From Deltaproteobacteria bacterium Ga0077550 (GTDB lineage: Bacteria; Myxococcota_A; Polyangia; Nannocystales; Nannocystaceae): DNA of 61,544 nt. Below are positions 31,244 to 41,917 of the stretch, piece after piece. The notes beneath the pieces were generated by a model. That model searched no databases. It worked only from the letters and a program-made list of their open reading frames with translations, and was not told the DNA's origin. Where the stretch lies: contig LNFB01000289.1 of NCBI GenBank assembly GCA_001464385.1, positions 1-61,544 of the forward strand, given 5' to 3'. How positions within the stretch are numbered: the first letter of the stretch is position 1; every line of letters starts with the position of its first letter. The position numbers and the translations under genes were made by a program.

Positions 31244-34038
31244 CGGCCCAGTCCCTTCAGCACGCGATCGGGGCGCAGCGGCAGGCTGTCCGGTCGCCAC
31301 TTGGTCGCGTGGTACACCGCATTCGCGATCGCGGCGGCGGGCGTGAGCGTCACCAGCTCGCCGAGGCCGACGTTGTGGCCCGGCACCTTCTCGTAGCCGT
31401 GCTCGTCGAAATGCACGTGGATCGGGCCGACGTCGCCGATGCCCGCGATGCGGTAGTCCTCGAGCCCCGCGGTGAGCAGGAACCCGGCGCGGGGATCCAG
31501 CCGCCGCTCCTCGTACAGCGCGTAGCCGATGCCCTGGATGACGCCGCCCTCGGCCTGGCTGCGCGCCAGGGCCGGCGACACGATGCGCCCGACGCCGAGG
31601 CCGATCCAGCTCTCGAGCACGCGGATCTTGCCCAGCCGCGTGTCGACCTCGACCTGCGACAGCTGGATCGATCCGGACACGTAGCGCTCGGCGGCGATGC
31701 CCTGGACCGGCGGCAAGAAGTAGCCGCCCTTGTCGCGCGGGCGGTGGCCGACCACGACGATCTTCGGCGCGACGCGGAAGATGTCGCGCCACGGGATCAC
31801 GCCGCCTTCGTGGCGTACGCCGGCCTCGGTGGCCTCGGCCTCCTGCAGCCGCCAGCGCCGCGAAGCGACGTCGACGAGCTCGGCCTGCAGCTCGTCGGCC
31901 GCCGCGTCGCACGGCCCGGCGATCGACGAGGTCGTCCGCGAGCCGCCGGCCATCGGGCCGTGCACGAAGTTCGACTCGCCGATGCGCACGAAGACCTCGT
32001 CGGCCCGCAGGCCGAAGCGCTTCGCGACGAGCTGGGCGATCGAGGTCCGCACGCCGTTGCCGATGTCCTGCGTCGAGCACGACGCGACCAGTCCGTCGGG
32101 GGTGTTCTCGAGCTGCACCCGCGCGCGCGGCTCGGCGAAGGCGAACCACGCCCCGCACGCGACCCCGATGCCGCGGCGATGCCGACCGGTGTCGGCCCCG
32201 ACGGCGCCGCGATCCCGCCAGGCGGGGATCGAGTCGGCCCACGCATACAGCGGCTTGCGGGCGGGGTTCGGATCCCAGCGCTTGCGGACCACCAGCGGGT
32301 CCTCGCCGCGCGCGTGCGCGAGCGCGTCGATCGTCTGCTCGAGGGCGAAGAACGCCGGCGGCCCGCCGGGTCCGCGGAACGGCTTGCCCGGCGGCGCGTG
32401 GGTGACCACGTCGAAGTCGCTGAGCTCGCGCGGCGCGTCGGGATAGATGATGCGGAACAGGATGCTGGTGACGGTGCCCACCGCGATCCCCGCGGTGCTG
32501 GTCGCCTTGGCCCGCATGCCGACCATCTCGCCGGCGCGATCGGTCGCGACCGCGCACTCGATCGTCGAGCCCGGTCGGTTGCCGCCGATCATGATCTCCA
32601 TGCGTCGATCGAGCGCGTAGCGGACCGGCGCGCCGCACAGCTTCGCCAGCTCGACGGCGATGACGGCCTCGCTCTGCAGCGTCGCCTTCGCGCCGAAGCC
32701 CCCGCCGACGTGCTGCGCGACCACCCGCACGTCGTCCTCGCGCAGTCCGTAGCGCTGCGCGAGGTCCTGCGCCATCGCGTGCACGCCCTGGGTCGACAGG
32801 TACACCAGCAGGCGCTCGGGCCCGTCCCAGCTCGCGACCGCGGCGTGGGGCTCGAGCGCGCTGTGGCACTGCACCTGCGTGTAGTACGTGCCGTCGGCGA
32901 CGAAGCCGACGCTGCGCGCCTCCTCGATCGCGCGCTCGGCCTTGTTGCCGCGCTTCGACAGGAGATCGAGCGGCCCGCGGCGGTTGCCGTCCCAGCGCTC
33001 GGGCAGCAGTGGACCCTCGGTGGCGTTGGGCAGGTCACGGCGATCGCCCCGGGGATAGATCGGCGCGGCCCCGGGCGCGGTCGCGGACTCCATCGTGAGC
33101 AGCGGCGGGAGCACGTCGACGTCGAGCTCGACCAGCGCGATCGCCCGCGCCGCGGTGGCCTCGTCGACCGCCGCGATCGCGAGCAGCTCCTGGCCCGCGT
33201 GCCGCACCAAGCGCGAGGGCCCGAGCAGATCGACGACGCCGCGGGTGCCCGGCAGCGCGAGGGCCTTCGACCAGTCCATGCGGCGCACGCGGGCGTGGGC
33301 CCACGGGGCATGCAGAGCCTTGGCGTGGAGCATCCCCGGCACGCGCACGTCGACGGTGTAGATCGCCGCGCCGCAGACCTTGTCGCGGGCGTCGACGCGG
33401 GCCGCGGCCGCGCCCGCGGGGATCGTCCCCGCGCACGCGCGGCCGACCGCGCGATAGATGGCCTCGTACGAGCCGCAGCGGCACAGGTGGCCGGCGAGCG
33501 CCGCGGCGATCTCGTCGCGGCTCGGCTCGGTCGCGCCGTGCTCGGCGCGCCAGCGATCGTAGAACGCCGCTGCCTCGACCACGAACCCCGGCGTGCAGTA
33601 ACCGCACTGCAGCGCGTCCTCGACCATGAACGCCCGCTGGATCGGGTGCAGCGCGTCCCCCTCGGCGAGGCTCTCGACGGTGTGGACCTTGCGCCCGTGC
33701 AGCGACGTCGCCGGCAGCAGGCACGTCGTCACCGGCGTGCCGTCGAGCAGCATCGTGCAGGCGCCGCAGGCCCCGTGGCCGCAGCCGTGCTTGGCCCCGG
33801 TGAGGCCGGTGGCGCGCACGACCTCGAGCGCGCTTTCGTCCGGCCCGACGTCGAAGGCCCGCGCGCCGCCGTTGACCGTGGTGTCCACGCGGACGCGCTC
33901 GCGCCCCGGATCCTCGGCCTGCCGCGGCGTCCCCTCGGGCGCACGCTCGGCGCCGACCGTGGGCCGGCACGCCGTGGTGGTCAGCGCCGCACCGACGCCG
34001 GTGCGCAGGAAGCCTCGTCGCGTCGTGCCACCGGTCAT
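31240..34038 (-). CDS. Tat-exported fused 2Fe-2S and molybdopterin subunit of xanthine/aldehyde oxidase family
   Basis: 932 residues. Tat motif TTRRGFLRTG at the start and a Cys24 after it. Residues about 50-200 are the iron-sulfur subunit: plant-type cluster Cys86, 91, 94, 106 and the second cluster Cys145, 148, 186, 188 (CGYC, CRCG). The rest is the molybdopterin subunit, with GGGFGAK (about residue 440), RGPGGPPAFFALE and, near the end, GLGELVTLTP whose Glu matches the catalytic Glu of the family. These parts are normally separate genes (PaoA, PaoC). Likely oxidises aldehydes or N-heterocycles in the periplasm; substrate unknown. First gene of the operon. Confidence 0.9.
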   Translation of the reverse strand: MTGGTTRRGFLRTGVGAALTTTACRPTVGAERAPEGTPRQAEDPGRERVRVDTTVNGGARAFDVGPDESALEVVRATGLTGAKHGCGHGACGACTMLLDGTPVTTCLLPATSLHGRKVHTVESLAEGDALHPIQRAFMVEDALQCGYCTPGFVVEAAAFYDRWRAEHGATEPSRDEIAAALAGHLCRCGSYEAIYRAVGRACAGTIPAGAAAARVDARDKVCGAAIYTVDVRVPGMLHAKALHAPWAHARVRRMDWSKALALPGTRGVVDLLGPSRLVRHAGQELLAIAAVDEATAARAIALVELDVDVLPPLLTMESATAPGAAPIYPRGDRRDLPNATEGPLLPERWDGNRRGPLDLLSKRGNKAERAIEEARSVGFVADGTYYTQVQCHSALEPHAAVASWDGPERLLVYLSTQGVHAMAQDLAQRYGLREDDVRVVAQHVGGGFGAKATLQSEAVIAVELAKLCGAPVRYALDRRMEIMIGGNRPGSTIECAVATDRAGEMVGMRAKATSTAGIAVGTVTSILFRIIYPDAPRELSDFDVVTHAPPGKPFRGPGGPPAFFALEQTIDALAHARGEDPLVVRKRWDPNPARKPLYAWADSIPAWRDRGAVGADTGRHRRGIGVACGAWFAFAEPRARVQLENTPDGLVASCSTQDIGNGVRTSIAQLVAKRFGLRADEVFVRIGESNFVHGPMAGGSRTTSSIAGPCDAAADELQAELVDVASRRWRLQEAEATEAGVRHEGGVIPWRDIFRVAPKIVVVGHRPRDKGGYFLPPVQGIAAERYVSGSIQLSQVEVDTRLGKIRVLESWIGLGVGRIVSPALARSQAEGGVIQGIGYALYEERRLDPRAGFLLTAGLEDYRIAGIGDVGPIHVHFDEHGYEKVPGHNVGLGELVTLTPAAAIANAVYHATKWRPDSLPLRPDRVLKGLGR

Positions 34039-34361
34039 CGAAGGTCTCGCCCTGCATCATCGTCCACGCGCCGCGCCGGTGGCAACCGGCCGCCCCTCGG
34101 CTTTCGGGCGCAGCTCGATCCTCGACCGCGGCGCAACCCGTGGCCGGCATCGCGGCCACACCTGCAGGGCCGTGCACCGTGGCGATGCGCATCGCGACCC
34201 ACCGCCCTCGGCTTTGCTCGCGTGCGACGGCGGCCGCGTCCCGCCACGGGCTGGCCCCGTCGCACGCCGCGAGAGCTCGGAGATCCCCATCGACGGGATC
34301 GATGGCTCGGATAGGTCCGACTGATGCGGAATCGGGCAGTGACCGCCCGTACTCTCCACGC
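34039..34361. other. Intergenic gap of 323 bp, divergent promoters
   Basis: Region between the molybdenum hydroxylase operon and the sigma-54 activator gene. No coding frame with proper codon bias. Two similar stretches (cctcggctttcgggc near 34096, cctcggctttgctcg near 34206) may be part of a repeat or operator. I looked for -24/-12 (GG...GC) promoters but none was convincing. Confidence 0.35.
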
Positions 34362-35759
<1,398 letters not shown>

Positions 35760-35768
35760 GGCCCGCGC

Positions 35769-36419
35769 TCAGCGGGCGCGCGTGGGCTTGGCCGGGACGC
35801 CGACCATCGTCGTGCCCGGCTCGACCGACGCGCGCACGACCGCACCGGCGCCGATGACCGCATCGTCCCCGATGACCAGGGGCGCCCCCGGCGTTCCCGG
35901 CAGGATGACCGCCCCGGTGCCGACGTAGACGCGCGCGCCCATGTGCACCCAGCCCGAGATGTGCGCGCCGGGTGCGAGCGTCGAGTAGTCACCCATCACC
36001 ACGTCGTGGCCGATCGTGCACGACAGGTTGATCTGCACGTGACGGCCGAGCACGATGTTCGTCGTCAGGACGGTGCGGGCGCAGATGACCGTGCCCTCGC
36101 CGATCTCGACGAAGCGCGAGTGCAGCACCGAGGGGTGGACGAGTCGAGACGTCGCCCAGGCCGAGCGCGCCACGATGCCCGCGCGCACCTGTGGGCTGCC
36201 GACGGCGGCGATCATGCGCGCGTCGGGGAACGCCCGCGTCGCCGCATCCCAGCCCATCACGGGGATCTCGTTCACGTCGACCCCATGCGTCGAGTCGTCG
36301 TCGTCCACGAACGCGCACACCGGGTAGCGCGTCTGCCCGACGCTGCACTCCTCGGCGAGCCACGCCACCTCGCGGCCGAAGCCGCCGGAGCCGTAAACGA
36401 GGATGGGGATCGTCTGCAT
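35769..36419 (-). CDS. NeuD/PglD-like sugar O- or N-acetyltransferase
   Basis: 216 residues. Rossmann-like N-terminus (ILVYGSGGFGREVAWLAEE) for nucleotide-sugar binding and a left-handed beta-helix of hexapeptide repeats (IGEGTVICARTVLTTNIVLG, IGDDAVIGAGAVV) for acetyl-CoA. It would acetylate a UDP- or CMP-sugar or glycan precursor in the exopolysaccharide pathway. Last gene of the seven-gene operon; its start is four bases after the export-protein stop. Confidence 0.85.
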   Translation of the reverse strand: MQTIPILVYGSGGFGREVAWLAEECSVGQTRYPVCAFVDDDDSTHGVDVNEIPVMGWDAATRAFPDARMIAAVGSPQVRAGIVARSAWATSRLVHPSVLHSRFVEIGEGTVICARTVLTTNIVLGRHVQINLSCTIGHDVVMGDYSTLAPGAHISGWVHMGARVYVGTGAVILPGTPGAPLVIGDDAVIGAGAVVRASVEPGTTMVGVPAKPTRAR

Positions 36420-36423
36420 GCGG

Positions 36424-37530
36424 CTACCTCGCCGCCGCGTTGGCGGCCGCGGCCTGGTTCGCCACGTTGACGCCGCCCTGCGCCGCCAGCCCCAGGGCCT
36501 GGGCGCCCATGAGGAACGGCAGGAACTGCTCCATGTAGCGGCTGGCCGTGGCCAGACCGGTCGGGGCGATGATGACGCGGTCCCCGGGGCGCAGCAGGAT
36601 CTGCTCGTCGAGCAGCAGCGCCTCCTCGAGCTCGATGCGGTACACGACGGGCTTCGCGAAGCCGCCCCGGATCACCGACAGCTCGCGTCGCGCCTTCGCG
36701 GGCGTGGGCCCGCCGGTCGTCGCGAGGGCCTCGCCGAGCGTCATGCGACCGCGCTGCACCTTCACCACGCCCGGGTTCTTCACCTCGCCGAGGACGAAGA
36801 CCTTCTGGTCCGCGTTGTCGGGGACGAAGACCACGTCGCCGGCGCGCATGAACACGTTGTGGCGCAGATCTCCGCGCTTCGCCAGGTCGTGCAGGTCGAT
36901 CGGCAGCGGTTTGCCGTCGCGGACGATCGTGCCGGACAGGAGGTCCCCGGTCTCGGGCACGCCGCCGGCGAGGGTCAGCGCCTCGAGCAGCGTGGTGTCG
37001 CCATCGACGGGGAACGCCCCGGGCGTGCGGACCTCGCCGACGACGAAGAACTTCTGCGACTCGTGCTTCAGGATCTCGACGCTGACCTGCGGGTCGACGT
37101 AGAACCGCGCCGCCGCCTCGCGCAGCGCCGCCTCGAACTCGACCAACGTCCGCCCCTCGGCGACGACCGGGCCGATCACGGGCAACCACACCTTGCCGTC
37201 CTTGCGCACGGTGATGCCGAGACGGTTGCCCGGCGTCGACTCGCGGCTGCCGATCTCCGGGTGGCCGAGCATCGAGATGTCGAGCACGTCGTTGCGGCCC
37301 AGGCGGTACTCGTCGCGCTCGTCGCTGAAGTCGTAGGCGACCTGCTCCATCTGCACCGGCGCGGAGCCGTCGGCGATGAGCTGCTCGAGGTCGCGCGACT
37401 CGAAGCCGTACACGTCCTCTTCGTGGTCGCCGTAGTGGAAGCGGCCACCCGCGCAGCCGGGCAAGAGCGCGAGCCCGACCAGGGCGCCGACGATCGTCTG
37501 CGTGAAGCTGCGCTTGGTTGGGTGTCCCAT
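36424..37530 (-). CDS. Polysaccharide export protein (Wza/BexD-like OPX lipoprotein)
   Basis: 368 residues. Signal peptide MGHPTKRSFTQTIVGALVGLALLPGC, Cys26. Poly_export domain: DEYRLGRNDVLDISMLGHPE and the strand KVWLPVIGPVVAEGRTL. Two SLBB-type domains follow, each headed by a similar block (FFVVGEVRTPGAFPV and VFVLGEVKNPGVVKV) with the sequence VDGDTTLLEALTLAGG. It forms the outer-membrane or periplasm-spanning export pore. Coupled with a Wzc-type kinase, flippase and polymerase: a Wzx/Wzy machine. Confidence 0.9.
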   Translation of the reverse strand: MGHPTKRSFTQTIVGALVGLALLPGCAGGRFHYGDHEEDVYGFESRDLEQLIADGSAPVQMEQVAYDFSDERDEYRLGRNDVLDISMLGHPEIGSRESTPGNRLGITVRKDGKVWLPVIGPVVAEGRTLVEFEAALREAAARFYVDPQVSVEILKHESQKFFVVGEVRTPGAFPVDGDTTLLEALTLAGGVPETGDLLSGTIVRDGKPLPIDLHDLAKRGDLRHNVFMRAGDVVFVPDNADQKVFVLGEVKNPGVVKVQRGRMTLGEALATTGGPTPAKARRELSVIRGGFAKPVVYRIELEEALLLDEQILLRPGDRVIIAPTGLATASRYMEQFLPFLMGAQALGLAAQGGVNVANQAAAANAAAR

Positions 37531-37601
37531 CGAACTCGACTCCAGTCCCGTATGTCGTGTCGCCCGCGGCAACGGCAAGGCCCGGGTGGCCCGAATCCTC
37601 C

Positions 37602-38651
37602 CTACGGGGCGCGATAGCTGGGGAAGAACGTTGCCGACGGCTCCGGTGTGCGGGCGCGTCGCATCGCGTCGAGCTCGCCGTAGACCTCGGGCCGGGCGAT
37701 CCAGTTCCACAGGTGGAAGACGTGGCGACCGTCGCCGAAGCCGCCCTTGAAGTCGAACAGCGAGTCCTGCGCCCCGCCGACGCCTCCGCCGAGGTGCAGC
37801 CGCATCGCGCCGCTCGCGGCCGCCCATCGGCGGGCCTCGTCGAGCATGAGGATCGTGGGCGCGTGCCGGCGGTGCTCGAGGGTGGCCCCGCTCAGGTGGT
37901 ACTGGGCGATCCCGCAGCGCAGCGAGAACAGACCGACGGCGCACGGTGTGCCCTCGGGATCCACGACGACGAACAGCTCCATGGCGCCCCGCGCGGGATC
38001 GAGGAGCGCCTCGTAGTGGTGGCGCGGGAACAGGTAGTACGAGTGGGCGTCGAGCCGGCGCATCGTCGCCTCGTAGATCTCGAGGAAGACGTCGAGCGCC
38101 TCGATGCCCCGGCGCTCACAGGTGAACCCCGCGCGGCGCAGGCGATTGATCCCGTTGCGGTGACCGCTGCGGACGTTCGTCCACTGCTCGGCCTCGGTGG
38201 GTCGGAGATCGATCGAGACGGTCGCACCCGCGGCGATCACCTGCGTGGGATCGCGGAGCAGGCGGAGCTGGTCGAGCAGCGGGTGCAGGCGCGAGAACAG
38301 CGACACGGTGCCGCGACCGCGGAGATAGCCCCGCACCGCGTGATCCAGCGCGGCGATCGTCTCGGCGTCGGCATCCGTCGCGCCGACCGGACCGGGGTAC
38401 CCATACACCGAGGTGGCGTCCTCGAGCCCGGCGACGCCGCCGGTCAGCGCAGGGTCGAGCGTCCGGAACAGCACCGGCAACGCCAGCGTGTGGCCGTCCA
38501 GCGCGGCGACGACGAGCTCGGGCCGCCCCTCGCCGTTGGCCGCGGCGAGCTGGTGATACCAAGCCTCGTGGTAGATGTCGTGCGCGCCCGCGGCGGCCAG
38601 GGCCTCGGACCACGCCGACGCATCGGTCGGAGCGAGGACGTCGAGCTGCAT
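37602..38651 (-). CDS. FemAB/GNAT-type N-acyltransferase of exopolysaccharide operon
   Basis: 349 residues. Two GNAT-like halves: HDIYHEAWYHQLAAANGEGR at the front, with SIDLRPTEAEQWTNVRSGHR (positions about 145-165) and a second half with YEATMRRLDAHSYYLFP, PCAVGLFSLRCGIAQYHLSG and GAMRLHLGGGVGG. This matches FemAB-related XrtA/PEP-CTERM-type or Acetyltransf_6 proteins found in polysaccharide clusters. It probably transfers an acyl or aminoacyl group to a sugar amine. The start overlaps the stop of the sugar transferase gene (ATGA). Confidence 0.8.
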   Translation of the reverse strand: MQLDVLAPTDASAWSEALAAAGAHDIYHEAWYHQLAAANGEGRPELVVAALDGHTLALPVLFRTLDPALTGGVAGLEDATSVYGYPGPVGATDADAETIAALDHAVRGYLRGRGTVSLFSRLHPLLDQLRLLRDPTQVIAAGATVSIDLRPTEAEQWTNVRSGHRNGINRLRRAGFTCERRGIEALDVFLEIYEATMRRLDAHSYYLFPRHHYEALLDPARGAMELFVVVDPEGTPCAVGLFSLRCGIAQYHLSGATLEHRRHAPTILMLDEARRWAAASGAMRLHLGGGVGGAQDSLFDFKGGFGDGRHVFHLWNWIARPEVYGELDAMRRARTPEPSATFFPSYRAP

Positions 38652-39331
38652 CACGCGGCCTTCGGTTCGTCGCGATCCGCGGGTGTGGACGCGGCGGCGC
38701 GCTCGACGTCGAGGTAGATCAGCGATGCGTCCGCTTGGACGTCGGCGCGGCGCAGCACCTTGCCGACGGTGGCGGCGAGGATCCGCAGATCGAGCGCGAG
38801 CGACACCCGCTCGACGTACTGCGCGTCGAACTCGAGCCGCGTCTCCCACGACAGCGCGTTGCGGCCGTTGACCTGCGCGAGCCCGGTGATGCCGGGGCGG
38901 ACGCGCCCGCGGGTCCGCTCGCGCGGCGTGTAGGCCGGCTCGTAGCGCGCCAGCAGCGGTCGCGGACCGACCAGGCTCATGTCACCGCGCAGCACGTTCA
39001 CGAGCTGCGGCAGCTCGTCGAGGCTGGTCTTGCGCAGCAGCAGCCCGAACCGGGGCAGGCGCTGCTCGTCCGGCAGCAGCTCGCCATCGGGGCCGCGCGC
39101 GTCGGTCATGGTGCGGAACTTCATGATCGAGAACGGCTTGCCGCCGCGACCGGGTCGCACCTGGCGGAAGAGCACCGGCGTCCCCATCGTCGCGCGCACG
39201 TACGCGGCGACGCCGAGGGCGACCGGCGCGAGGGCGGCGAGGGCCGCGAGCGAGACGCCGACGTCGAGGCAGCGCTTGCCCCAACGGGCGTAGGGACCAG
39301 GGTCCGACGGACCTGTCGTGTCACGGTGCAT
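38651..39331 (-). CDS. Short polyprenyl-phosphate phosphoglycosyltransferase (PglC/WcaJ catalytic type)
   Basis: 226 residues. A single N-terminal re-entrant or membrane helix (KRCLDVGVSLAALAALAPV) and the catalytic block LRKTSLDELPQLVNVLRGDMSLVGPRPLL with the Asp-Glu dyad. The large N-terminal membrane bundle of WbaP/WcaJ is absent, so this is the monotopic small form. It transfers a sugar-1-phosphate to undecaprenyl phosphate, starting the repeat unit. The start overlaps the end of the polymerase gene by eleven bases. Confidence 0.9.
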   Translation of the reverse strand: MHRDTTGPSDPGPYARWGKRCLDVGVSLAALAALAPVALGVAAYVRATMGTPVLFRQVRPGRGGKPFSIMKFRTMTDARGPDGELLPDEQRLPRFGLLLRKTSLDELPQLVNVLRGDMSLVGPRPLLARYEPAYTPRERTRGRVRPGITGLAQVNGRNALSWETRLEFDAQYVERVSLALDLRILAATVGKVLRRADVQADASLIYLDVERAAASTPADRDEPKAA

Positions 39332-40595
39332 GGGGGAAGCCTCCGGCCGGCGGTGCCGAGTCCTGCGTGCGACAACCCTGTGCGGTCGTGGCCGCGCGCG
39401 CGCCAGTGGCTCGGCCCGAAACCGTCGCGAGAACCGATGGATTCGCGCCGCCGCGCGCCGCGTTCTCGCGGAGCAGCGCGAGCATCCCGAACACCAGCAC
39501 GCCCCGCGAGTCGTAGAAGTCGCCCGAGAACTGCGCCGACGCCAGCAGGGCGGCGAAGGCGGCCAGCTCGAGGGCGTGCACCCGACCCCAGCGCCGCACG
39601 ATCGCGCGCAGGGGGAACCACAGTGCGGCCGCGAGCACCCCGACGCCGACGAAGCCGCCCTCGGCGAAGGCCTCGAGCACGATGTTGTGCGGGTAGACGA
39701 AGTAGCCGCGCGCCGCGAAGCCGGCCAGCCCGTCGCCGTACACCGGCGCCGACCAACCAAGGGCGATCGCGTTGTCGAAGATGGCCGAGCGGCCGCTGTC
39801 GTACTCGCGCTCGAAGGTCAGCCGGATGACGCGCTCGCGGAACATCTTGACCGCGGCCTCGCCGACGTCGGTGTACGCGGCGACGAGCCCGAGGACGACC
39901 GTCGCGCCGAGCGCCAGCCACAGCAGCCGCGACGGCCGGACCCGGTGCACCCACAGCAGGACCACCGTGCCCACGGCGCTCGCCAGCATCGCGCCGCGCG
40001 AGCCGGTGAGGAGCACGAGCACGCCCGCGACGCCCAGGCCGGCGATCGGCACGGGGCGGAGGCCGCCGCGCAGCAGCGTGTGCACGCAGAACAGGCCGAG
40101 CAGCGCCATGTTGCGGCCGAAGACGTTGGGCCCGCCGCCGAGCACCGCGAGCCGCGAGCCGCCTTGATTCCCGACCAGGGCGACCACGGCGAAGATCGAG
40201 AACACCACCACGAGGGCGCGCCACAGCCCCGCGGCGACCTGGTCGGCGCCGAGGACCTGCGTCAGACGGACGAGCGCACCGATCGCCACCGCGACCAGCA
40301 CCAGCTCGAACGCCTTGGTCGACGCCATCGACAGATCGGGAGCCCAAGCGACCGAGATCACGTGGTAGCCGAGGAACGCCAGCATCGCGATGCAGCCCTC
40401 GAGTGCGCCGCCCCGCAGCCGCGCGAGCGGCCGGTGGATCGGCGCGAACGCGATCGCGCACAGCGCCAGCACGAACCAGAACCGCGGCTCGATCAACGCG
40501 TAGCTCGCATCGCTGCCGGTGATCCGCGCGATGCTCCACCGCCCGACGAGGAGGAACAGCGCCAGGCCCCAGTACGCCAGCGTCGCGGTGCTCAT
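39321..40595 (-). CDS. O-antigen ligase/Wzy-type polymerase
   Basis: 424 residues with about 11 membrane helices. The large periplasmic loop between helices holds the ligase/polymerase signature (REYDSGRSAIFDNAIALG then YGDGLAGF and YPHNIVLEAFAEGGFVGV), where H in PHN is the usual conserved His. It would polymerise lipid-linked repeat units on the periplasmic side. Start ATG 40595 overlaps the flippase stop; the end overlaps the phosphoglycosyltransferase start. Confidence 0.85.
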   Translation of the reverse strand: MSTATLAYWGLALFLLVGRWSIARITGSDASYALIEPRFWFVLALCAIAFAPIHRPLARLRGGALEGCIAMLAFLGYHVISVAWAPDLSMASTKAFELVLVAVAIGALVRLTQVLGADQVAAGLWRALVVVFSIFAVVALVGNQGGSRLAVLGGGPNVFGRNMALLGLFCVHTLLRGGLRPVPIAGLGVAGVLVLLTGSRGAMLASAVGTVVLLWVHRVRPSRLLWLALGATVVLGLVAAYTDVGEAAVKMFRERVIRLTFEREYDSGRSAIFDNAIALGWSAPVYGDGLAGFAARGYFVYPHNIVLEAFAEGGFVGVGVLAAALWFPLRAIVRRWGRVHALELAAFAALLASAQFSGDFYDSRGVLVFGMLALLRENAARGGANPSVLATVSGRATGARAATTAQGCRTQDSAPPAGGFPHAP

Positions 40596-41917
40596 GGGCG
40601 CCGGCCTCCACCGGTGCGGCGCATCGCCGCGATGACCCGACCGAGCAACAGCGTCGCCGCGGCGGTCCCGGCGGCCATGCCCGCCGCCCCCGCGATGGCG
40701 GCGCCCACGAGCCCGTGCGCGGGCACGAGCGCGACGCACGTGACGGTCGCCACGGCGATCGCCGCGACGTAGACGAGTGGTTGGACCCGCAGGCTCCGCG
40801 CCGCCGTGAGGCCGAGGATCGTCGGGACCATCGTGAAGTGCAGCGCGCCACCGAGCGCGACGAACACGAACGCGTCGGCCTGCGCGGCGTACTCGGGGCC
40901 GTAGGCCACCGCGAGTAGGGGTCGGCCCGCGATCACGGTCGCGACCACGCCGACGGCCCCGAGCGCCGCGCCGCGGCCGATGATCCGCCGCGCCAGTCGG
41001 GCGAAGGCGTCCGCGTCGCGATCGGCGGCGAGTCGCGCGAGCACCGGCGCCGCGGGGGCCCCGAGCGCGAACACGAACGCGCTGCCGATCGTGATCATGT
41101 AGACCATCGGCGTGAACAACCCGAGCATCGCCGTGCCGAGCTCGGCCTCGACGAGGTACCGAGGGATGTTCTGGTGCAGCGAGTCGAGCAGGAACACCAG
41201 GCCCATCGGCGCGGCCTGCCACGCCAGCTGACCCATCGATCCCGAGGGGGACGACGGACGCTCGCCCGCCGCACGCAGGCGCGCCGCCTTCGGGGCGTCG
41301 TGGGCGACCAGGAGCAGGCCCCACCAGGCAGCCATCGCCGCCATCGCCCAGGGCATCGATCCGCCGGCCGCCAGCACGATTGCGACCACGGCGACCCCGA
41401 CCACACCGCGGGCCGCGAGCGAGCGGCCGAAGTGCTCCATCTGCCCGTGGCGCTGGAACACGCCGTAGTGCAGGTCGGAGCAGGTCTCGAACGCCTTCGC
41501 CAGCGCGATCCAGGCCGTCGCCCACGCCACGTCCGACGACGCGGGGACGACGAGCAGCGACGCGAGGATGAGCGCGGTCGCGATCACGGTGGCGCGGCGG
41601 CGCAGCGCGACGTAGCTCGACCACGCGAAGCGATCGTCGACGTCGGTGGCGTAGAGGCTGCGCAGCTGGAGGTTCGCGAACACCATCGCCGGCGCGGTGT
41701 AGGCCAGGGCGAACGCGAAGGCGCCGACGGCCGCGACGTCGCCGAGCCGCGCCAGCACGATCAGCAGCGCGAACTGGGTGGCGCCGTACGCCACGCGGCC
41801 GCCGAGCGCCCAGCCGACGTTCCGGCGCAGGCCGACGCCGAGGCTCGGCTCTGCGCCGGGCCGCGCGACCACCAACACCTCAGGACGCAGCGCGCCGAGG
41901 CTCGTCGGGCTCGCCAT
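40592..41917 (-). CDS. Wzx-type polysaccharide flippase (MOP superfamily)
   Basis: 441 residues with about 12-14 hydrophobic segments, e.g. YGATQFALLIVLARLG, AVGAFAFALAYTAP and AFVFALGAPAAPVLARLAA. Layout fits the MOP flippase family that moves undecaprenyl-linked repeats across the inner membrane. ATG 41917 overlaps the kinase gene by 38 bases; a GTG at 41878, just after that gene's stop, would start at VLVVARPG and is a real alternative. Stop overlaps the polymerase ATG. Confidence 0.85.
   Translation of the reverse strand: MASPTSLGALRPEVLVVARPGAEPSLGVGLRRNVGWALGGRVAYGATQFALLIVLARLGDVAAVGAFAFALAYTAPAMVFANLQLRSLYATDVDDRFAWSSYVALRRRATVIATALILASLLVVPASSDVAWATAWIALAKAFETCSDLHYGVFQRHGQMEHFGRSLAARGVVGVAVVAIVLAAGGSMPWAMAAMAAWWGLLLVAHDAPKAARLRAAGERPSSPSGSMGQLAWQAAPMGLVFLLDSLHQNIPRYLVEAELGTAMLGLFTPMVYMITIGSAFVFALGAPAAPVLARLAADRDADAFARLARRIIGRGAALGAVGVVATVIAGRPLLAVAYGPEYAAQADAFVFVALGGALHFTMVPTILGLTAARSLRVQPLVYVAAIAVATVTCVALVPAHGLVGAAIAGAAGMAAGTAAATLLLGRVIAAMRRTGGGRRP

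Noticed and set aside
31132..34314. A 1060-codon open frame antisense to the molybdenum hydroxylase
   Set aside because: The minus-strand frame carries all cluster-binding Cys and the Tat motif; this frame has none and is compositional.
34039..34361. Sigma-54 (-24/-12) promoter for the hydroxylase operon
   Set aside because: Several GG...GC pairs exist by chance at this GC content; none matches the full consensus with correct spacing.
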